A stretch of DNA of 41,527 nucleotides from Patescibacteria group bacterium (GCA_026417895.1 JAOACJ010000015.1:1-41527), one strand, 5' to 3'; shown: positions 23,517 to 31,998, numbered from the stretch's first letter. The notes: generated by a model not told the origin, from the letters alone. A program made the numbers and translations.

Positions 23517-24854
23517 ATGCCCATTGAAATAGATATCACCGGGCTAGTCATCAATTGGGAGGCAATTTTGCGCTGGGCAGATTTACCCTTTTTTATTTTA
23601 CTTTGGCGTCTTATCAGTCGCGGTGGTTGGGTATTTTTTGTCATTTTGACTTTTGTCGGTTTAAAAGAAATTATAGCTTATCGAGCTGAATTGATAAAAG
23701 AAAAAAATACTCAATATGTTCTCTTGGCTATTGATGTGCCTAAAGACAACCCTCATGGTCCGGAAGTAACCGAAAGACTTTTTGCCCATCTCGCTACGGC
23801 TGGGTCAACTAAAGGTTTGAAAAAAGATTCATCGATTTTTACACAGCCACGCTTTTCTTTTGAGATTATTAGCTTAGGTGGTCGAATCCAGTTTTTAGTT
23901 AGAACTCCTCAAGAATATCGAGATTTAGTTGAAGCTGCTTTTTATGGTGAATATCCTAATGCCGAAATCCATGAAGTTGATGATTACACAAAAGAGGCGC
24001 CCGAAAAGTTTCCTCATCCTGATTATAATCTTTGGGGGACAGAAATTGTTCTTTACAATCAAGACTCCTATCCGATTCGGACCTATCCCTCCTTCGAGCA
24101 TTCTTTAAGTGGGGAATTTAAAGATCCAATGTCAAACATTTTAGAAGTCTTAAACAGAATTCGTGAAGGAGAACAAGTTTGGCTGCAAATTTTAATTACT
24201 TTTGGAGGATTAGCATGGAAAAAAAGAGGGGAAAGGTTAGTTAATAAATTAATAGGCACAAAACCAAAAGAAGAAGGAGGTGGTTTAGCTGTTTTAATTT
24301 GGAAATTATTTGAAAGTGTGTCGACTTTTATCTATGATACGATTTTTGGTGGCGTTTACGGAATCGGCGAGAAATCAATAAAAGAAGAACCACCTTCTTT
24401 AATAAGTTTTCTTTCTCCTGGCGAAAAAGATGTTGTCGCTGCCATTCAGAGAAAAATTTCTAAAATTGGTTATCGGACAAAATTTCGGATTATCTATTTA
24501 GCAAGAAAAGAAGTTTATGATGTTCATCGGGTCATTCCAGGTGTTTTGGGCATGTTGAATCAATTTAATACTTTAGATATGAATGGTTTTAAACCAGATG
24601 ATACAGTAAAAACCGTGCCCCCATCTTTTTCTCTCGCCCCAACCAAAGGGTTAATCAGAAAACAAAATGAAATTTTAAAGGCTTATCGAGAAAGAAGTTT
24701 TCGCCGGGGGACAAATGGCTATATTTTAAATATTGAAGAATTAGCCACCCTTTATCATTTTCCAGTGGCGACCGTTGAAGCACCGTTAATTAAAAAGACC
24801 GGCAGCAAAAAGGGTGAACCACCCTTTACTTTACCGATCAAAGAAACCTTCTGA
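23517..24854 (+). CDS. Membrane-anchored protein, DUF8128-like, unknown function
   Basis: 445 residues. An N-terminal hydrophobic region (residues about 22-47) anchors a large soluble domain. Residues 66-150 (YVLLAIDVPKDNPHGPEVTE, FSFEIISLGGRIQFLVRTPQ, AAFYGEYPNAEIHEVDDYT) resemble a conserved CPR protein that I recall as DUF8128, often found next to type IV secretion-like ATPases. No such ATPase is adjacent here. A second part (LISFLSPGEKDVVAAIQRKI, GYRTKFRIIYLARKEV, NGFKPDD) reads like the matching downstream half of the same family. The family name is from memory and should be checked. It is monocistronic with its own promoter and is convergent with cysS. Confidence 0.6.
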   Translation: MPIEIDITGLVINWEAILRWADLPFFILLWRLISRGGWVFFVILTFVGLKEIIAYRAELIKEKNTQYVLLAIDVPKDNPHGPEVTERLFAHLATAGSTKGLKKDSSIFTQPRFSFEIISLGGRIQFLVRTPQEYRDLVEAAFYGEYPNAEIHEVDDYTKEAPEKFPHPDYNLWGTEIVLYNQDSYPIRTYPSFEHSLSGEFKDPMSNILEVLNRIREGEQVWLQILITFGGLAWKKRGERLVNKLIGTKPKEEGGGLAVLIWKLFESVSTFIYDTIFGGVYGIGEKSIKEEPPSLISFLSPGEKDVVAAIQRKISKIGYRTKFRIIYLARKEVYDVHRVIPGVLGMLNQFNTLDMNGFKPDDTVKTVPPSFSLAPTKGLIRKQNEILKAYRERSFRRGTNGYILNIEELATLYHFPVATVEAPLIKKTGSKKGEPPFTLPIKETF

Positions 24855-24880
24855 AAATTAATTTCAATTAATTTCTGAAA

Positions 24881-26260
24881 TTAGAATAATTTTTTGATTA
24901 ATGGCCCGACTGGCGTATCGTCGATTTGATAGCCGAAATTTTTTATTTTAGATCTAATTTCGTCAGCCGCTGACCATTGCTTTTCTTTTCTCAATTTTTC
25001 CCGCTGAGAAATTAATTTCTTGACTTGACGAGGAATTTTTTGCGCTTTCTCTTGAATTTCCTTTAATTTTAAGCCAAAAATTTTGTCAAAATTAATTAAG
25101 GTAGCAATTTTATCAGCCAATGAATATCTTCTTTCTTTGATTAAATTCCAACTTAGGGCCAATGCCTTGGGTAAATCTAAATTGTCATTAATGGCCATTA
25201 AAAAATTTTTTCTCACCGCTTGAATTACTTTACCTGGTTTTAAACAAAAACTCATATTTTCATAAAGATTATTTAAAGCATTTTGGGCTGAGTCAAGAGA
25301 TTGCCAAGAAAAACTTAATGGTGATTGCCAGTGAGTAGTCAAACAGAGATAACGTAAACTTAAGGGATGATAGCCACGATCAATAATTTCTTGTAAGGTA
25401 ATGAACCGACCGGTTGATTTAGCCATTTTTTCTTGGTCTAAAAGTAAAAATTCACCGTGAAGCCAGTAGTAAGCGAGAGGTTTTTGATAGGCGGCTTCAG
25501 CTTGAGCCATCTCGTTTGGGTGATGAATGGAAAGATGATCAATACCACCACAATGAATGTCAAAAGGAATACCTAAGTTTTTAATACTCATCGCTACGCA
25601 CTCTGTATGCCAACCGGGGAAGCCAACTCCCCAGGGTGAAGACCATTCCATTTGTCTTTTGACACCAGGCGGAGAAAATTTCCATAAGGCAAAATCAGTT
25701 GGATTTCTTTTTTCTTTCATTTCTACTCTGATGCCCGGCCTAATTTCTTCTTTTTTTAAACGAGCCAATTTACCATAGCTTGGCAGTTTTGAAGTGTCAA
25801 AATAAAGACCATCACTCGTCCGATAAGTAAAACCATTTTTTTCCAATTTTTTTATTAACTCAATTTGATCTTTAATCGTTTGGCTGGCTTTAACCCAATG
25901 GTTTGGTGGGATAATATTTAAATCTTTGAGATTTTTTTTAAAAGCGGCAGTATAGAATTGAGCAATTTGCCAAGCAGTTTTTTTCTCTTTCTTGGCTGCT
26001 TCTTCAACTTTATCTTTGCCTAAGTCAGCATCAGATGTTAAATGGCCGACATCAGTGATATTCATCACATGTTTGACTCGATAGCCATTATACAAAAGCA
26101 CTCTTTTTAAAATATCTTCAAAAATATAAGTTCGGAGATTGCCTAAATGAGCATAATTATAGACAGTCAAGCCACAAGTATAGAGACCAACCTTTTTATC
26201 CCTAATTGGTTTAAAAACCTCCTTTCTCCTGGTCAACGAGTTGAATAATTTCAGTGGCAT
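24881..26260 (-). CDS. cysS: Cysteinyl-tRNA synthetase
   Basis: 459 residues from the ATG at 26258-26260, giving the usual start [16 protein letters not shown]; a TTG 27 bases upstream was rejected because it overlaps the promoter. [24 protein letters not shown] contains the HIGH-type motif (HLGN) and first zinc Cys. WHTECVAMS, then [14 protein letters not shown], complete the zinc site. KMAKSTG is the KMSKS loop. The C-terminal region carries [11 protein letters not shown], a standard end motif. It charges tRNA-Cys. Confidence 0.96.
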   Translation of the reverse strand: MPLKLFNSLTRRKEVFKPIRDKKVGLYTCGLTVYNYAHLGNLRTYIFEDILKRVLLYNGYRVKHVMNITDVGHLTSDADLGKDKVEEAAKKEKKTAWQIAQFYTAAFKKNLKDLNIIPPNHWVKASQTIKDQIELIKKLEKNGFTYRTSDGLYFDTSKLPSYGKLARLKKEEIRPGIRVEMKEKRNPTDFALWKFSPPGVKRQMEWSSPWGVGFPGWHTECVAMSIKNLGIPFDIHCGGIDHLSIHHPNEMAQAEAAYQKPLAYYWLHGEFLLLDQEKMAKSTGRFITLQEIIDRGYHPLSLRYLCLTTHWQSPLSFSWQSLDSAQNALNNLYENMSFCLKPGKVIQAVRKNFLMAINDNLDLPKALALSWNLIKERRYSLADKIATLINFDKIFGLKLKEIQEKAQKIPRQVKKLISQREKLRKEKQWSAADEIRSKIKNFGYQIDDTPVGPLIKKLF

Positions 26261-26267
26261 ATTTTTA

Positions 26268-26295
26268 ATTTTATCAAGACTTGACAAATTGTCAA
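26268..26295 (-). promoter_or_regulatory. Promoter of cysS, giving a nearly leaderless mRNA
   Basis: Leftward: TTGACA (26295 to 26290), a 16-bp spacer, TAAAAT (26273 to 26268) preceded by TGA (extended -10). The ATG begins 7 bases later at 26260, so the transcript is expected to start at or next to the start codon. Confidence 0.7.
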
Positions 26296-26309
26296 AATTA
26301 TGTTTTAAT
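26281..26309 (+). promoter_or_regulatory. Promoter of the small coiled-coil gene, overlapping the cysS promoter
   Basis: TTGACA (26281-26286), a 17-bp spacer, TTTAAT (26304-26309). The -35 is one arm of the perfect palindrome TTGACAA-A-TTGTCAA (26281-26295), and the other arm is the cysS -35. The two promoters interleave, so polymerase probably cannot occupy both at once. Confidence 0.6.
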
Positions 26310-26352
26310 AAAACAGGTTGATAAATTTAATCTTATTATTAATCTTAAATTT

Positions 26353-26574
26353 ATGAATATAAACGTAGAACAAAAAGAAAACGTCGATGAAAAAGCGATT
26401 CAAAACGAAATAGAGGTTACTAACAAACAGATCGAAAAATTAAACAAAGAATTGGCTATAGCCGAAGAACAAGGTAATAGAGAATTAGCTCAGACCATCA
26501 GAGAAGTAATTCACAACTTTACCAAAAAATTAGAATCGCTACAAAAAGGCATTATTCCTGAACCAGAAGAATAG
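26353..26574 (+). CDS. Small coiled-coil protein, unknown
   Basis: 73 residues from the ATG at 26353. A longer frame from 26281 would begin in the promoter and was rejected. The product is a highly charged helix (NEIEVTNKQIEKLNKELAIA and LAQTIREVIHNFTKKLESLQ) with heptad-spaced Ile/Leu and an acidic Pro-containing tail. It looks like a short antiparallel coiled coil. No family recognised. It precedes the DUF72 gene by 2 bases, so they are probably co-expressed. Confidence 0.65.
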   Translation: MNINVEQKENVDEKAIQNEIEVTNKQIEKLNKELAIAEEQGNRELAQTIREVIHNFTKKLESLQKGIIPEPEE

Positions 26575-26576
26575 AA

Positions 26577-27323
26577 ATGAAGAAAAATAATAAAATTCTT
26601 ATTGGCACTTCCGGTTGGAATTACTTTCACTGGCGAAGAATTTTTTATCCAGTAAATTTAAATTCTCAGGAATTACTTTCTTACTACGCTCAACATCTTT
26701 CTACTGTTGAAATTAATTCTTCTTTTTATCATCTTCCGCAAGAAAAGACATTTCTGCATTGGCGAGAAAAAGTACCAAAAAATTTTTTATTTTCCGTAAA
26801 AGTTTGGCGGCGGATTACCCATCTCAAAAAATTGAATCAAACTGAAGATGATTTAAAAACTTTTTGGCAGCGATCTCTAGTTCTCAAAGAGAAATTAGGT
26901 CCCTTATTATTTCAATTTCCACCTTCTTTTAAATTAAATCAGATAAGATTTAAAAAATTTTGTCAATTTCTTAGAAAATTGGTTGGGAAAAATCAAAAGG
27001 CAAGCTTTGAATTTAGAAATGAAAGTTGGTTTTCTTCAGAAGTTTATAAAATTTTAAGAAAATATAACTTTGCTCTTTGTTGGGCCGACGCCCCTTGTTA
27101 TCCTTATAAAGAAGTGGTTACCGCTGATTATCTTTATCTTCGTCTCCATGGTCATGAGCAACTTTATGCTTCAAAATATACAAAAAGACAGTTAGAGGCT
27201 TACGCCAAAAAAATAAAAGAATTTTTTAAGAAAGGAAAAATGATTTATGTCTATTTTGATAACGATGCTTATGGTTATGCCATCGAAAATGCCTTAGAAC
27301 TGAAAAAGTTATTAAAAAAATGA
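26577..27323 (+). CDS. DUF72 family protein (YecE-like)
   Basis: 248 residues. Characteristic DUF72 motifs: GTSGWNYFHWRRIFYP at the N terminus, YYAQHLSTVEINSSFYHLP, FLFSVKVWRRITHLKKL, LLFQFPPSF, SFEFRNESWF, and the C-terminal YLRLHGHEQLYASKYT and YVYFDNDAYGYAIENALEL. The family folds as a TIM barrel whose function is uncertain. It overlaps murB by 4 bases (ATGA), implying coupled translation, although a functional link to cell-wall synthesis is not known. Confidence 0.9.
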   Translation: MKKNNKILIGTSGWNYFHWRRIFYPVNLNSQELLSYYAQHLSTVEINSSFYHLPQEKTFLHWREKVPKNFLFSVKVWRRITHLKKLNQTEDDLKTFWQRSLVLKEKLGPLLFQFPPSFKLNQIRFKKFCQFLRKLVGKNQKASFEFRNESWFSSEVYKILRKYNFALCWADAPCYPYKEVVTADYLYLRLHGHEQLYASKYTKRQLEAYAKKIKEFFKKGKMIYVYFDNDAYGYAIENALELKKLLKK

Positions 27324-28294
27324 ATTTCGATCAAAAACTAAAGAAAGAGTTAGGCAAAAATTTGAAATTTAATGAACCATTAAAAAAATGGACAACCTTT
27401 CGCATCGGTGGACCGGCTAGATATTTTTTTCTAGCCAAAAGCGGAAAAGATTTAATTAAAGCAGTTACTTTAGCTAAAAAATTAAAAATTCCATATTTTA
27501 TTTTAGGTGGGGGGAGTAATTTATTATGTAGTGATGTGGGATATAATGGATTAATTATCAAAATTCAAAATTCAAAATTCAAAATTCAAAATTCAAAAAT
27601 TTTGGCTGAAGCGGGAACGAAGTTAAGTCAATTAGTAAGAATTTCTTTAGAAAGAAAATTAACTGGTTTAGAATGGGCGGCTGGTATTCCTGGGACTTTG
27701 GGTGGAGCCATTCACGGCAATGCTGGTTGGCCATCTAAGAGAAAAAATATTTCCACTGTTGTCGAAAGTGTTGAAGTGTTAAAGATTGATGATGGTAAAT
27801 TAAAAATTGAAAAATTTTCTCGGCACGATTGTCAATTTGGTTATCGGGCAAGTATTTTTCAAAAAAATAATAATTTGGTTATTCTTTCCGCTCTTTTAAA
27901 ATTAAAAAAGGGAAATAAAGAAAAAATTAAAAAAGAGATTATAGAAATTTTAAAAATAAGACAAAAGAAAATTCCCCAAGGTTTTTCTGCCGGTTGCATT
28001 TTTAAAAATTCAAAATTCAAAATTCAAAATTCAAAATTACTAAAAGAATATCCACAATTGAAAGAATTTAAAAAATCTGGTATTATTCCTACCGGATGGT
28101 TAATTGAAAAATTAGGTCTTAAAGGCAAAAAAATCGGTGGCGCTAAAATTAGCGAAAAACACGCTAATTTTATTATTAATCAAGGGGGGGCCAAAGCCAA
28201 AGATGTTTTAAAACTTATTAATTTAATTGAGAAAATGGTTTTAAAGAAATTTAATCTTAAATTAGAAAAAGAAATAAAATTAATTGGTTTCTAA
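27320..28294 (+). CDS. murB: UDP-N-acetylenolpyruvoylglucosamine reductase
   Basis: 324 residues. FAD-binding: TTFRIGGPARYF, ILGGGSNLLCSD. AGIPGTLGGAIHGNAG and QFGYRASIFQ are MurB signatures. SAGCIFKN holds the general-acid residue as Cys where many MurB have Ser. SEKHANFIINQGGAKAKDV and the closing LEKEIKLIGF (catalytic Glu) complete it. It makes UDP-MurNAc, the substrate of MurC. Two loops are built from 7-bp repeats: residues about 80-94 (KIQNSKFKIQNSKIL) and a stretch right after the active-site FKN (SKFKIQNSKLL). They replace ordinary loop sequence without disturbing the motifs. Confidence 0.95.
   Translation: MNFDQKLKKELGKNLKFNEPLKKWTTFRIGGPARYFFLAKSGKDLIKAVTLAKKLKIPYFILGGGSNLLCSDVGYNGLIIKIQNSKFKIQNSKILAEAGTKLSQLVRISLERKLTGLEWAAGIPGTLGGAIHGNAGWPSKRKNISTVVESVEVLKIDDGKLKIEKFSRHDCQFGYRASIFQKNNNLVILSALLKLKKGNKEKIKKEIIEILKIRQKKIPQGFSAGCIFKNSKFKIQNSKLLKEYPQLKEFKKSGIIPTGWLIEKLGLKGKKIGGAKISEKHANFIINQGGAKAKDVLKLINLIEKMVLKKFNLKLEKEIKLIGF
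27559..27600 (+). repeat. Heptanucleotide array inside murB, first copy
   Basis: Five perfect tandem copies of CAAAATT followed by one imperfect copy. Three units (21 bp) encode the heptapeptide KIQNSKF, so the array stays open in this frame. Confidence 0.95.
28004..28038 (+). repeat. Heptanucleotide array inside murB, second copy
   Basis: One imperfect unit and four perfect CAAAATT units lie directly after the codons for the active-site CIFKN. They are read in the same phase as the first array (SKFKIQNSK). Confidence 0.95.
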
Positions 28295-28296
28295 TC

Positions 28297-28324
28297 TTGA
28301 CATTTTTTTAGAATTAATTATTAT
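28297..28324 (+). promoter_or_regulatory. Promoter of infA and the ribosomal protein operon
   Basis: TTGACA (28297-28302), a 16-bp spacer, TATTAT (28319-28324). Overlapping its downstream edge, TAATTTCT (28326-28333) and AGAAATTA (28339-28346) form an inverted repeat that ends 4 bases before the infA ATG. It could be an operator or, if transcription starts upstream, an RNA hairpin at the start codon. Confidence 0.55.
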
Positions 28325-28350
28325 TTAATTTCTTCCAAAGAAATTAGAGT

Positions 28351-28569
28351 ATGTCCAAGAAAAAAGATTTTATTGAAGTTGAAGGAGTAGTTGAAGAACT
28401 ATTACCATCGGCTAATTTCCGGGTCAGATTAGATGATGGAAGGCTAATTCTTGCTTATTTAGGTGGCCGATTAAGATTGAATAAAATTAAAATTTTACCT
28501 GGCGATCGAGTAAAAGTGGAGATGAGTTCTTACGATTTAACAAAGGGCCGAATTGTTTATAGATACTAA
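28351..28569 (+). CDS. infA: Translation initiation factor IF-1
   Basis: 72 residues, the normal length. The OB-fold motifs are clear: [58 protein letters not shown]. It binds the ribosomal A site during initiation. It opens the infA-rpmJ-rpsM-rpsK-rpsD-rpoA-rplQ order that is conserved in bacteria. Confidence 0.96.
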   Translation: MSKKKDFIEVEGVVEELLPSANFRVRLDDGRLILAYLGGRLRLNKIKILPGDRVKVEMSSYDLTKGRIVYRY

Positions 28570-28653
28570 ATAATAGAAAATAAATAAAAACGTAAATTAA
28601 ACATCTTTTATCTATTTTCATTTTCTAACATCTTTTATTTTAGTGTAGCGCCT

Positions 28654-28767
28654 ATGAAGGTTCGTTCGTCGGTTAAAAAAATTTGTCGATCTTGTAAAAT
28701 CGTTCGTCGAAAAAAAAGACTCTATGTCATTTGTCAAAATCCAAAACACAAACAGCGTCAAGGATAA
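28654..28767 (+). CDS. rpmJ: Ribosomal protein L36
   Basis: 37 residues: [20 protein letters not shown] and, after it, [17 protein letters not shown]. The zinc-binding CxxC...C...H set is complete. It lies between infA and rpsM, its usual place. The ATG at 28654 has no Shine-Dalgarno sequence. CPR genomes often keep this short gene, and it is easy to miss in automated calls. Confidence 0.96.
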   Translation: MKVRSSVKKICRSCKIVRRKKRLYVICQNPKHKQRQG

Positions 28768-28776
28768 ACTACCACC

Positions 28777-28825
28777 AAACTCAAAACTCAAAAATCAAAT
28801 TTAAAAATGAAAATATAAAATTAAA
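28777..28825 (+). repeat. Degenerate heptad array between rpmJ and rpsM
   Basis: Seven consecutive 7-bp units of the type AAACTCA, AAATGAA, AATATAA, AATTAAA fill most of the gap. The next gene start is about 50 bases later. No promoter or stem-loop stands out in it. Confidence 0.6.
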
Positions 28826-28874
28826 AATTTATCCCTCATTCTTAATTCAAAATTATAAATTACTTTAATATAAT

Positions 28875-29264
28875 ATGGCTCGGATTGCCGGCATCAATTT
28901 ACCACCAAATAAAAGGGTTGAAATTGGCTTAACCTATATTTTTGGTATTGGTAAATCTTTAGCCAACCATATTTTAAAAATTACTAAAGTCAACCCAGAT
29001 AAGAAAATTCGCGATTTAACGACTGAAGAAATTGAGAAAATTAAAAATATAATTGAAAAAGAGTATAAAGTTGAAGGAGACCTTCGTCGAGAAATTTCAG
29101 CCAACATTCGAAGATTAAAAGAAATTGGTTGCTATCGGGGGGTACGACATACTAGACAATTACCAGTTCGAGGCCAAAGAACAAGAACAAATTCTCGAAC
29201 GGTCAGGGGTAATGTCCGGAGAACAATGGGTTCCGGTCGTCGACCGCCGGCTAAAAAAGTTTAA
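28875..29264 (+). CDS. rpsM: Ribosomal protein S13
   Basis: 129 residues. [25 protein letters not shown] at the N terminus (read in parts), a helical middle, and [20 protein letters not shown] followed by [18 protein letters not shown]. It is a head protein of the 30S subunit that contacts P-site tRNA and the 50S bridge. The ATG is preceded by AT-rich sequence with no Shine-Dalgarno signal. Confidence 0.97.
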   Translation: MARIAGINLPPNKRVEIGLTYIFGIGKSLANHILKITKVNPDKKIRDLTTEEIEKIKNIIEKEYKVEGDLRREISANIRRLKEIGCYRGVRHTRQLPVRGQRTRTNSRTVRGNVRRTMGSGRRPPAKKV

Positions 29265-29282
29265 TAGTTTAATTATTTTTCT

Positions 29283-29687
29283 ATGTCAGAAAAGGTTAGT
29301 TCTAAAAAATCTTCACCAAAAGCTTCTAAAGCATTAAAACAAATATCACGTGGTCGAATTTATATTTATTCTACCTACAATAACACAATTATTACTGTTA
29401 CTGATTTACAAGGCAACGTTATTTGTTCTTCTAGTGCTGGTCGGCTCGGTTTTAGTGGCCCTAAAAAAGCCACCCCACATGCTGCCGGGATTGTAGCAAA
29501 AAATGTGATGGAAGAAGCCAAGAAATTTGGTCTTAAAGAGGCTCAAATTCTTGTTAAGGGTATTGGTACAGGTAGAGATGCAGCAGTAAGAGCAGTTTGT
29601 GAGTTTGGTCTTAATATTACCTCAATCAAAGATATTACACCTATTCCTCATAATGGCTGTCGACCACCAAAAATAAGAAGAGTATAG
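29283..29687 (+). CDS. rpsK: Ribosomal protein S11
   Basis: 134 residues. After a Lys/Ser-rich N-terminal extension comes GRIYIYSTYNNTIITVTDLQGNVICSSSAG, then GFSGPKKATPHAAGIVA, VLVKG-type IGTGRDAAVRAV, and the terminal DITPIPHNGCRPPKIRRV. It is a platform protein of the 30S subunit near the mRNA exit. It begins 18 bases after rpsM with no Shine-Dalgarno sequence (TTTTTCT before ATG). Confidence 0.97.
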   Translation: MSEKVSSKKSSPKASKALKQISRGRIYIYSTYNNTIITVTDLQGNVICSSSAGRLGFSGPKKATPHAAGIVAKNVMEEAKKFGLKEAQILVKGIGTGRDAAVRAVCEFGLNITSIKDITPIPHNGCRPPKIRRV

Positions 29688-29710
29688 ACAAAATAAAAAT
29701 TAAATTAAAT

Positions 29711-30346
29711 ATGGCTAAATATTTAGACGCTAAATGTAAAATTTGTCGCCGTGAAGGGAAGAAGATGTTTTTAAAAGGTGAAAAATGTTATACGGCTAAA
29801 TGTCCAATCATTAAGAGAAAATATCCGCCTGGTCTTCATGGACCAAAGGGGTATCCTAAGCTTTCGACTTATGGTATTCAACTGAGAGAAAAACAGAAAT
29901 TAAAAAGAACTTACGGCATTTTAGAAAAACAATTAAAGATTTATTACCGAAAAGCACTAAGAATGGCTGGTAATACAGAAGAAAATTTGCTAAAATTATT
30001 AGAACGAAGAATAGACAATGTAGTTTATAAAGCAGGATTTTCTTCGTCGATTAATCAAGCTCGACAGATAGTCAATCATCGTCATTTGGTGGTTAATGGT
30101 CGTCCAGTTAATATTCCTTCTTATCTAGTCAGACCAAACGAAGAGATAGCATTAAAAATGAATAGTTCTTTGAGAGAAAAAATAAAAACTGAAATTGCTA
30201 AGGCTAAAGAGAGGGGAAGAATTAGGCCAGAATGGTTTTTTGTCGATGAAGAAAAATTGACGATTAAAATTTTAAGAAAACCTGAGGCCGAAGATTTGCC
30301 AAAAGATTTCGACATGAGAGCAATTATTGAATTTTATAGCCGATAA
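29711..30346 (+). CDS. rpsD: Ribosomal protein S4, zinc-binding form
   Basis: 211 residues. The N terminus keeps a four-Cys set (CKICRREG, then CYTAKC), the C+ zinc form. KYPPGLHGPKGYPKLSTYGIQLREKQKLK follows in the usual positions. The S4 RNA-binding domain is LLERRIDNVVYKAGFSSSINQARQIVNHRHLVVNG. It is a primary 16S-binding assembly protein and in some bacteria a translational repressor of this operon. Confidence 0.97.
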   Translation: MAKYLDAKCKICRREGKKMFLKGEKCYTAKCPIIKRKYPPGLHGPKGYPKLSTYGIQLREKQKLKRTYGILEKQLKIYYRKALRMAGNTEENLLKLLERRIDNVVYKAGFSSSINQARQIVNHRHLVVNGRPVNIPSYLVRPNEEIALKMNSSLREKIKTEIAKAKERGRIRPEWFFVDEEKLTIKILRKPEAEDLPKDFDMRAIIEFYSR

Positions 30347-30415
30347 ATTAAAATATATAACCCTTCTTTTTTCTTAATCTTCTAATCGATTTAATTATTT
30401 AATCAATTTAAATTT

Positions 30416-31198
30416 ATGGAGCCAATTCTTTTACCAACAAAAATTGATTATCAAGAAGATAAGGAAAATAAAAATAAAGGATTGATTACTATTGAACCAT
30501 GTTATCCGGGCTATGGAATAACCTGGGGTAGTGCTATCCGAAGAGTTCTACTTTCATCTTTGCCCGGGGCGGCGGTGACGGCTGTGAAAATAAAAGGCGT
30601 AAAGCATGAATTTTCTACCATTCCTTTTGTTCAAGAAGATGTTTTACAGATTATTTTAAATTTAAAACAATTAAGGGTTAAACTTTATTCAGAAGAAGAA
30701 ATAAGATTAAACCTTAAAATTAAAGGAGAAAAAAAAGTTTATGCTAAAGATATCGAAAAAAATGCTCAAGTAGAAATAGTTAATCCTAATCTTTTGATCG
30801 CTACCCTTACTGATAAAAGAGCAAATTTAGAAATGGAGATTTTTGTCAATAAGGGTCGCGGCTATGTACCAGTTGAAGAGAGAAAGGAAGAAAGAGAAAT
30901 TGGGAAAATTTTTATTGATGCTATTTTTAGTCCAATAAGAAAAGTTGGTTTAAAAGTAGAGAATGTAAGAGTTGGCGAAAAAACAAATTTCGATAAATTA
31001 ACCTTAATGATCGAGACAGACGGAACGATAACTCCATTGGAAGCATTTATTCAAGGAGCTGAATTGTTAAAAGACCAATTTTTTTATTTACTCACTAAAA
31101 GCAAATCTCTCGAGTCAGAAAAGTTTGGAGAAGAAAAAAGAGAAGAAAAAAAAGACAAGAAGATAAAAAAGAAAAAGGAAAAGCCAAAGAAAAAGTAG
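30416..31198 (+). CDS. rpoA: RNA polymerase alpha subunit lacking the C-terminal domain
   Basis: 260 residues, against about 310-330 in most bacteria. The N-terminal assembly domain is complete: IEPCYPGYGITWGSAIRRVLLSSLPGAAV (read in parts), KHEFSTIPFVQEDVLQIILNLK, GYVPVEER, DAIFSPIRKV, LTLMIETDGTITPLEAFIQGAELL. After about residue 235 there is only a highly basic/acidic Lys-Glu tail (EEKREEKKDKKIKKKKEKPK). The helix-hairpin-helix alpha-CTD that binds UP elements and activators is absent. The frame ends cleanly at 31198 before rplQ, with no remnant of the domain seen in the 80-base gap. Confidence 0.95.
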   Translation: MEPILLPTKIDYQEDKENKNKGLITIEPCYPGYGITWGSAIRRVLLSSLPGAAVTAVKIKGVKHEFSTIPFVQEDVLQIILNLKQLRVKLYSEEEIRLNLKIKGEKKVYAKDIEKNAQVEIVNPNLLIATLTDKRANLEMEIFVNKGRGYVPVEERKEEREIGKIFIDAIFSPIRKVGLKVENVRVGEKTNFDKLTLMIETDGTITPLEAFIQGAELLKDQFFYLLTKSKSLESEKFGEEKREEKKDKKIKKKKEKPKKK

Positions 31199-31278
31199 AT
31201 ATACAATATATATTAATAATGACTAAATATAAATTTTTTTATAATTTGTAATGAGGATTTAATATTTGCCAAAAAGGT

Positions 31279-31632
31279 ATGCGGCACCGGAAAAAGAAAA
31301 AAATTTTAGACAGAAACAGAGATCAAAGAAAAATGCTTCTACGAAATCTCGCCACATCTTTGATTAAAGAAGGAAAAATTAAAACAACCTTAGCAAAAGC
31401 AAAGTTTTTAAGACCGAAAATTGAAAGACTCATTACGACTGGCAAGAAAGGAGACCTTACAGCCAGAAGAAGACTTTTATCCTTTTTTCAGGACGAAAAA
31501 ATAGTCAAAAAAATTTTAGAAGAAATTTCACCCCGTTATCAAGAAAGAAGGGGTGGTTATACAAGAATAGTAAAAATAGGAAGAAAAAGAACAGATAAAG
31601 CCAAAATGGCTATTATCGAATTAGTTCAATAG
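31279..31632 (+). CDS. rplQ: Ribosomal protein L17
   Basis: 117 residues. MRHRKKKKILDRNRDQRKML, RNLATSLIKEGKIKTTLAKAKFLRPKIERLIT in the family positions, and the C-terminal GGYTRIVKIGRKRTDKAKMAIIEL. It sits near the peptide exit of the 50S subunit. AAAAGGT five bases before the ATG is one of the few Shine-Dalgarno-like sequences in this operon. Confidence 0.97.
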   Translation: MRHRKKKKILDRNRDQRKMLLRNLATSLIKEGKIKTTLAKAKFLRPKIERLITTGKKGDLTARRRLLSFFQDEKIVKKILEEISPRYQERRGGYTRIVKIGRKRTDKAKMAIIELVQ

Positions 31633-31647
31633 AAATTGATAAAAACT

Positions 31648-31998
31648 ATGGCGTCGAAAATCTATACTATTGATGCTGCCAATAAACCATTAGGAAGGTT
31701 GGCTTCTCAAATTGCTACTCTTTTAATTGGTAAACATAAAACAGGCTTCGTGCCATACAAAGATTTGGGCGATATTGTTTTGGTTAAAAATATTGAAAAA
31801 ATAAAATTTACTGGCAAGAAATTAGAACAAAAAAAATATTATCATCATACTGGCTATCCGGGCGGTTTGAAAACAAAAAAATTAAAAGAATTATTTGAAA
31901 AAAATCCAAAAGAAGTTTTAATTAGAGCTGTTAGTCGGATGTTGCCGAAAAATAAATTAAGAAAATTTAGAATTAAAAGATTAAAATTTATTCCATAA
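31648..31998 (+). CDS. rplM: Ribosomal protein L13 (short)
   Basis: 116 residues from the ATG at 31648; a TTG four codons upstream was rejected. YTIDAANKPLGRLASQIATLL, GDIVLVKNIEKIKFTGKK, YYHHTGYPGG and VSRMLPKNKLRKFRIKRLK match L13. It is about 25 residues shorter than the common 142-residue form, because the C-terminal tail after the RLK motif is missing. It binds 23S rRNA early in 50S assembly. It is followed by rpsI 6 bases later, the normal pairing. Confidence 0.95.
   Translation: MASKIYTIDAANKPLGRLASQIATLLIGKHKTGFVPYKDLGDIVLVKNIEKIKFTGKKLEQKKYYHHTGYPGGLKTKKLKELFEKNPKEVLIRAVSRMLPKNKLRKFRIKRLKFIP

Noticed and set aside
24854-24885. AT hairpins between the DUF8128-like gene and cysS as a terminator
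   Set aside because: Only AT pairs, small loops and no clear T-run; too weak to call.
27559-28038. Repeat arrays in murB as a CRISPR
   Set aside because: The units are 7 bp with no spacers, and they are coding; no cas genes are present.
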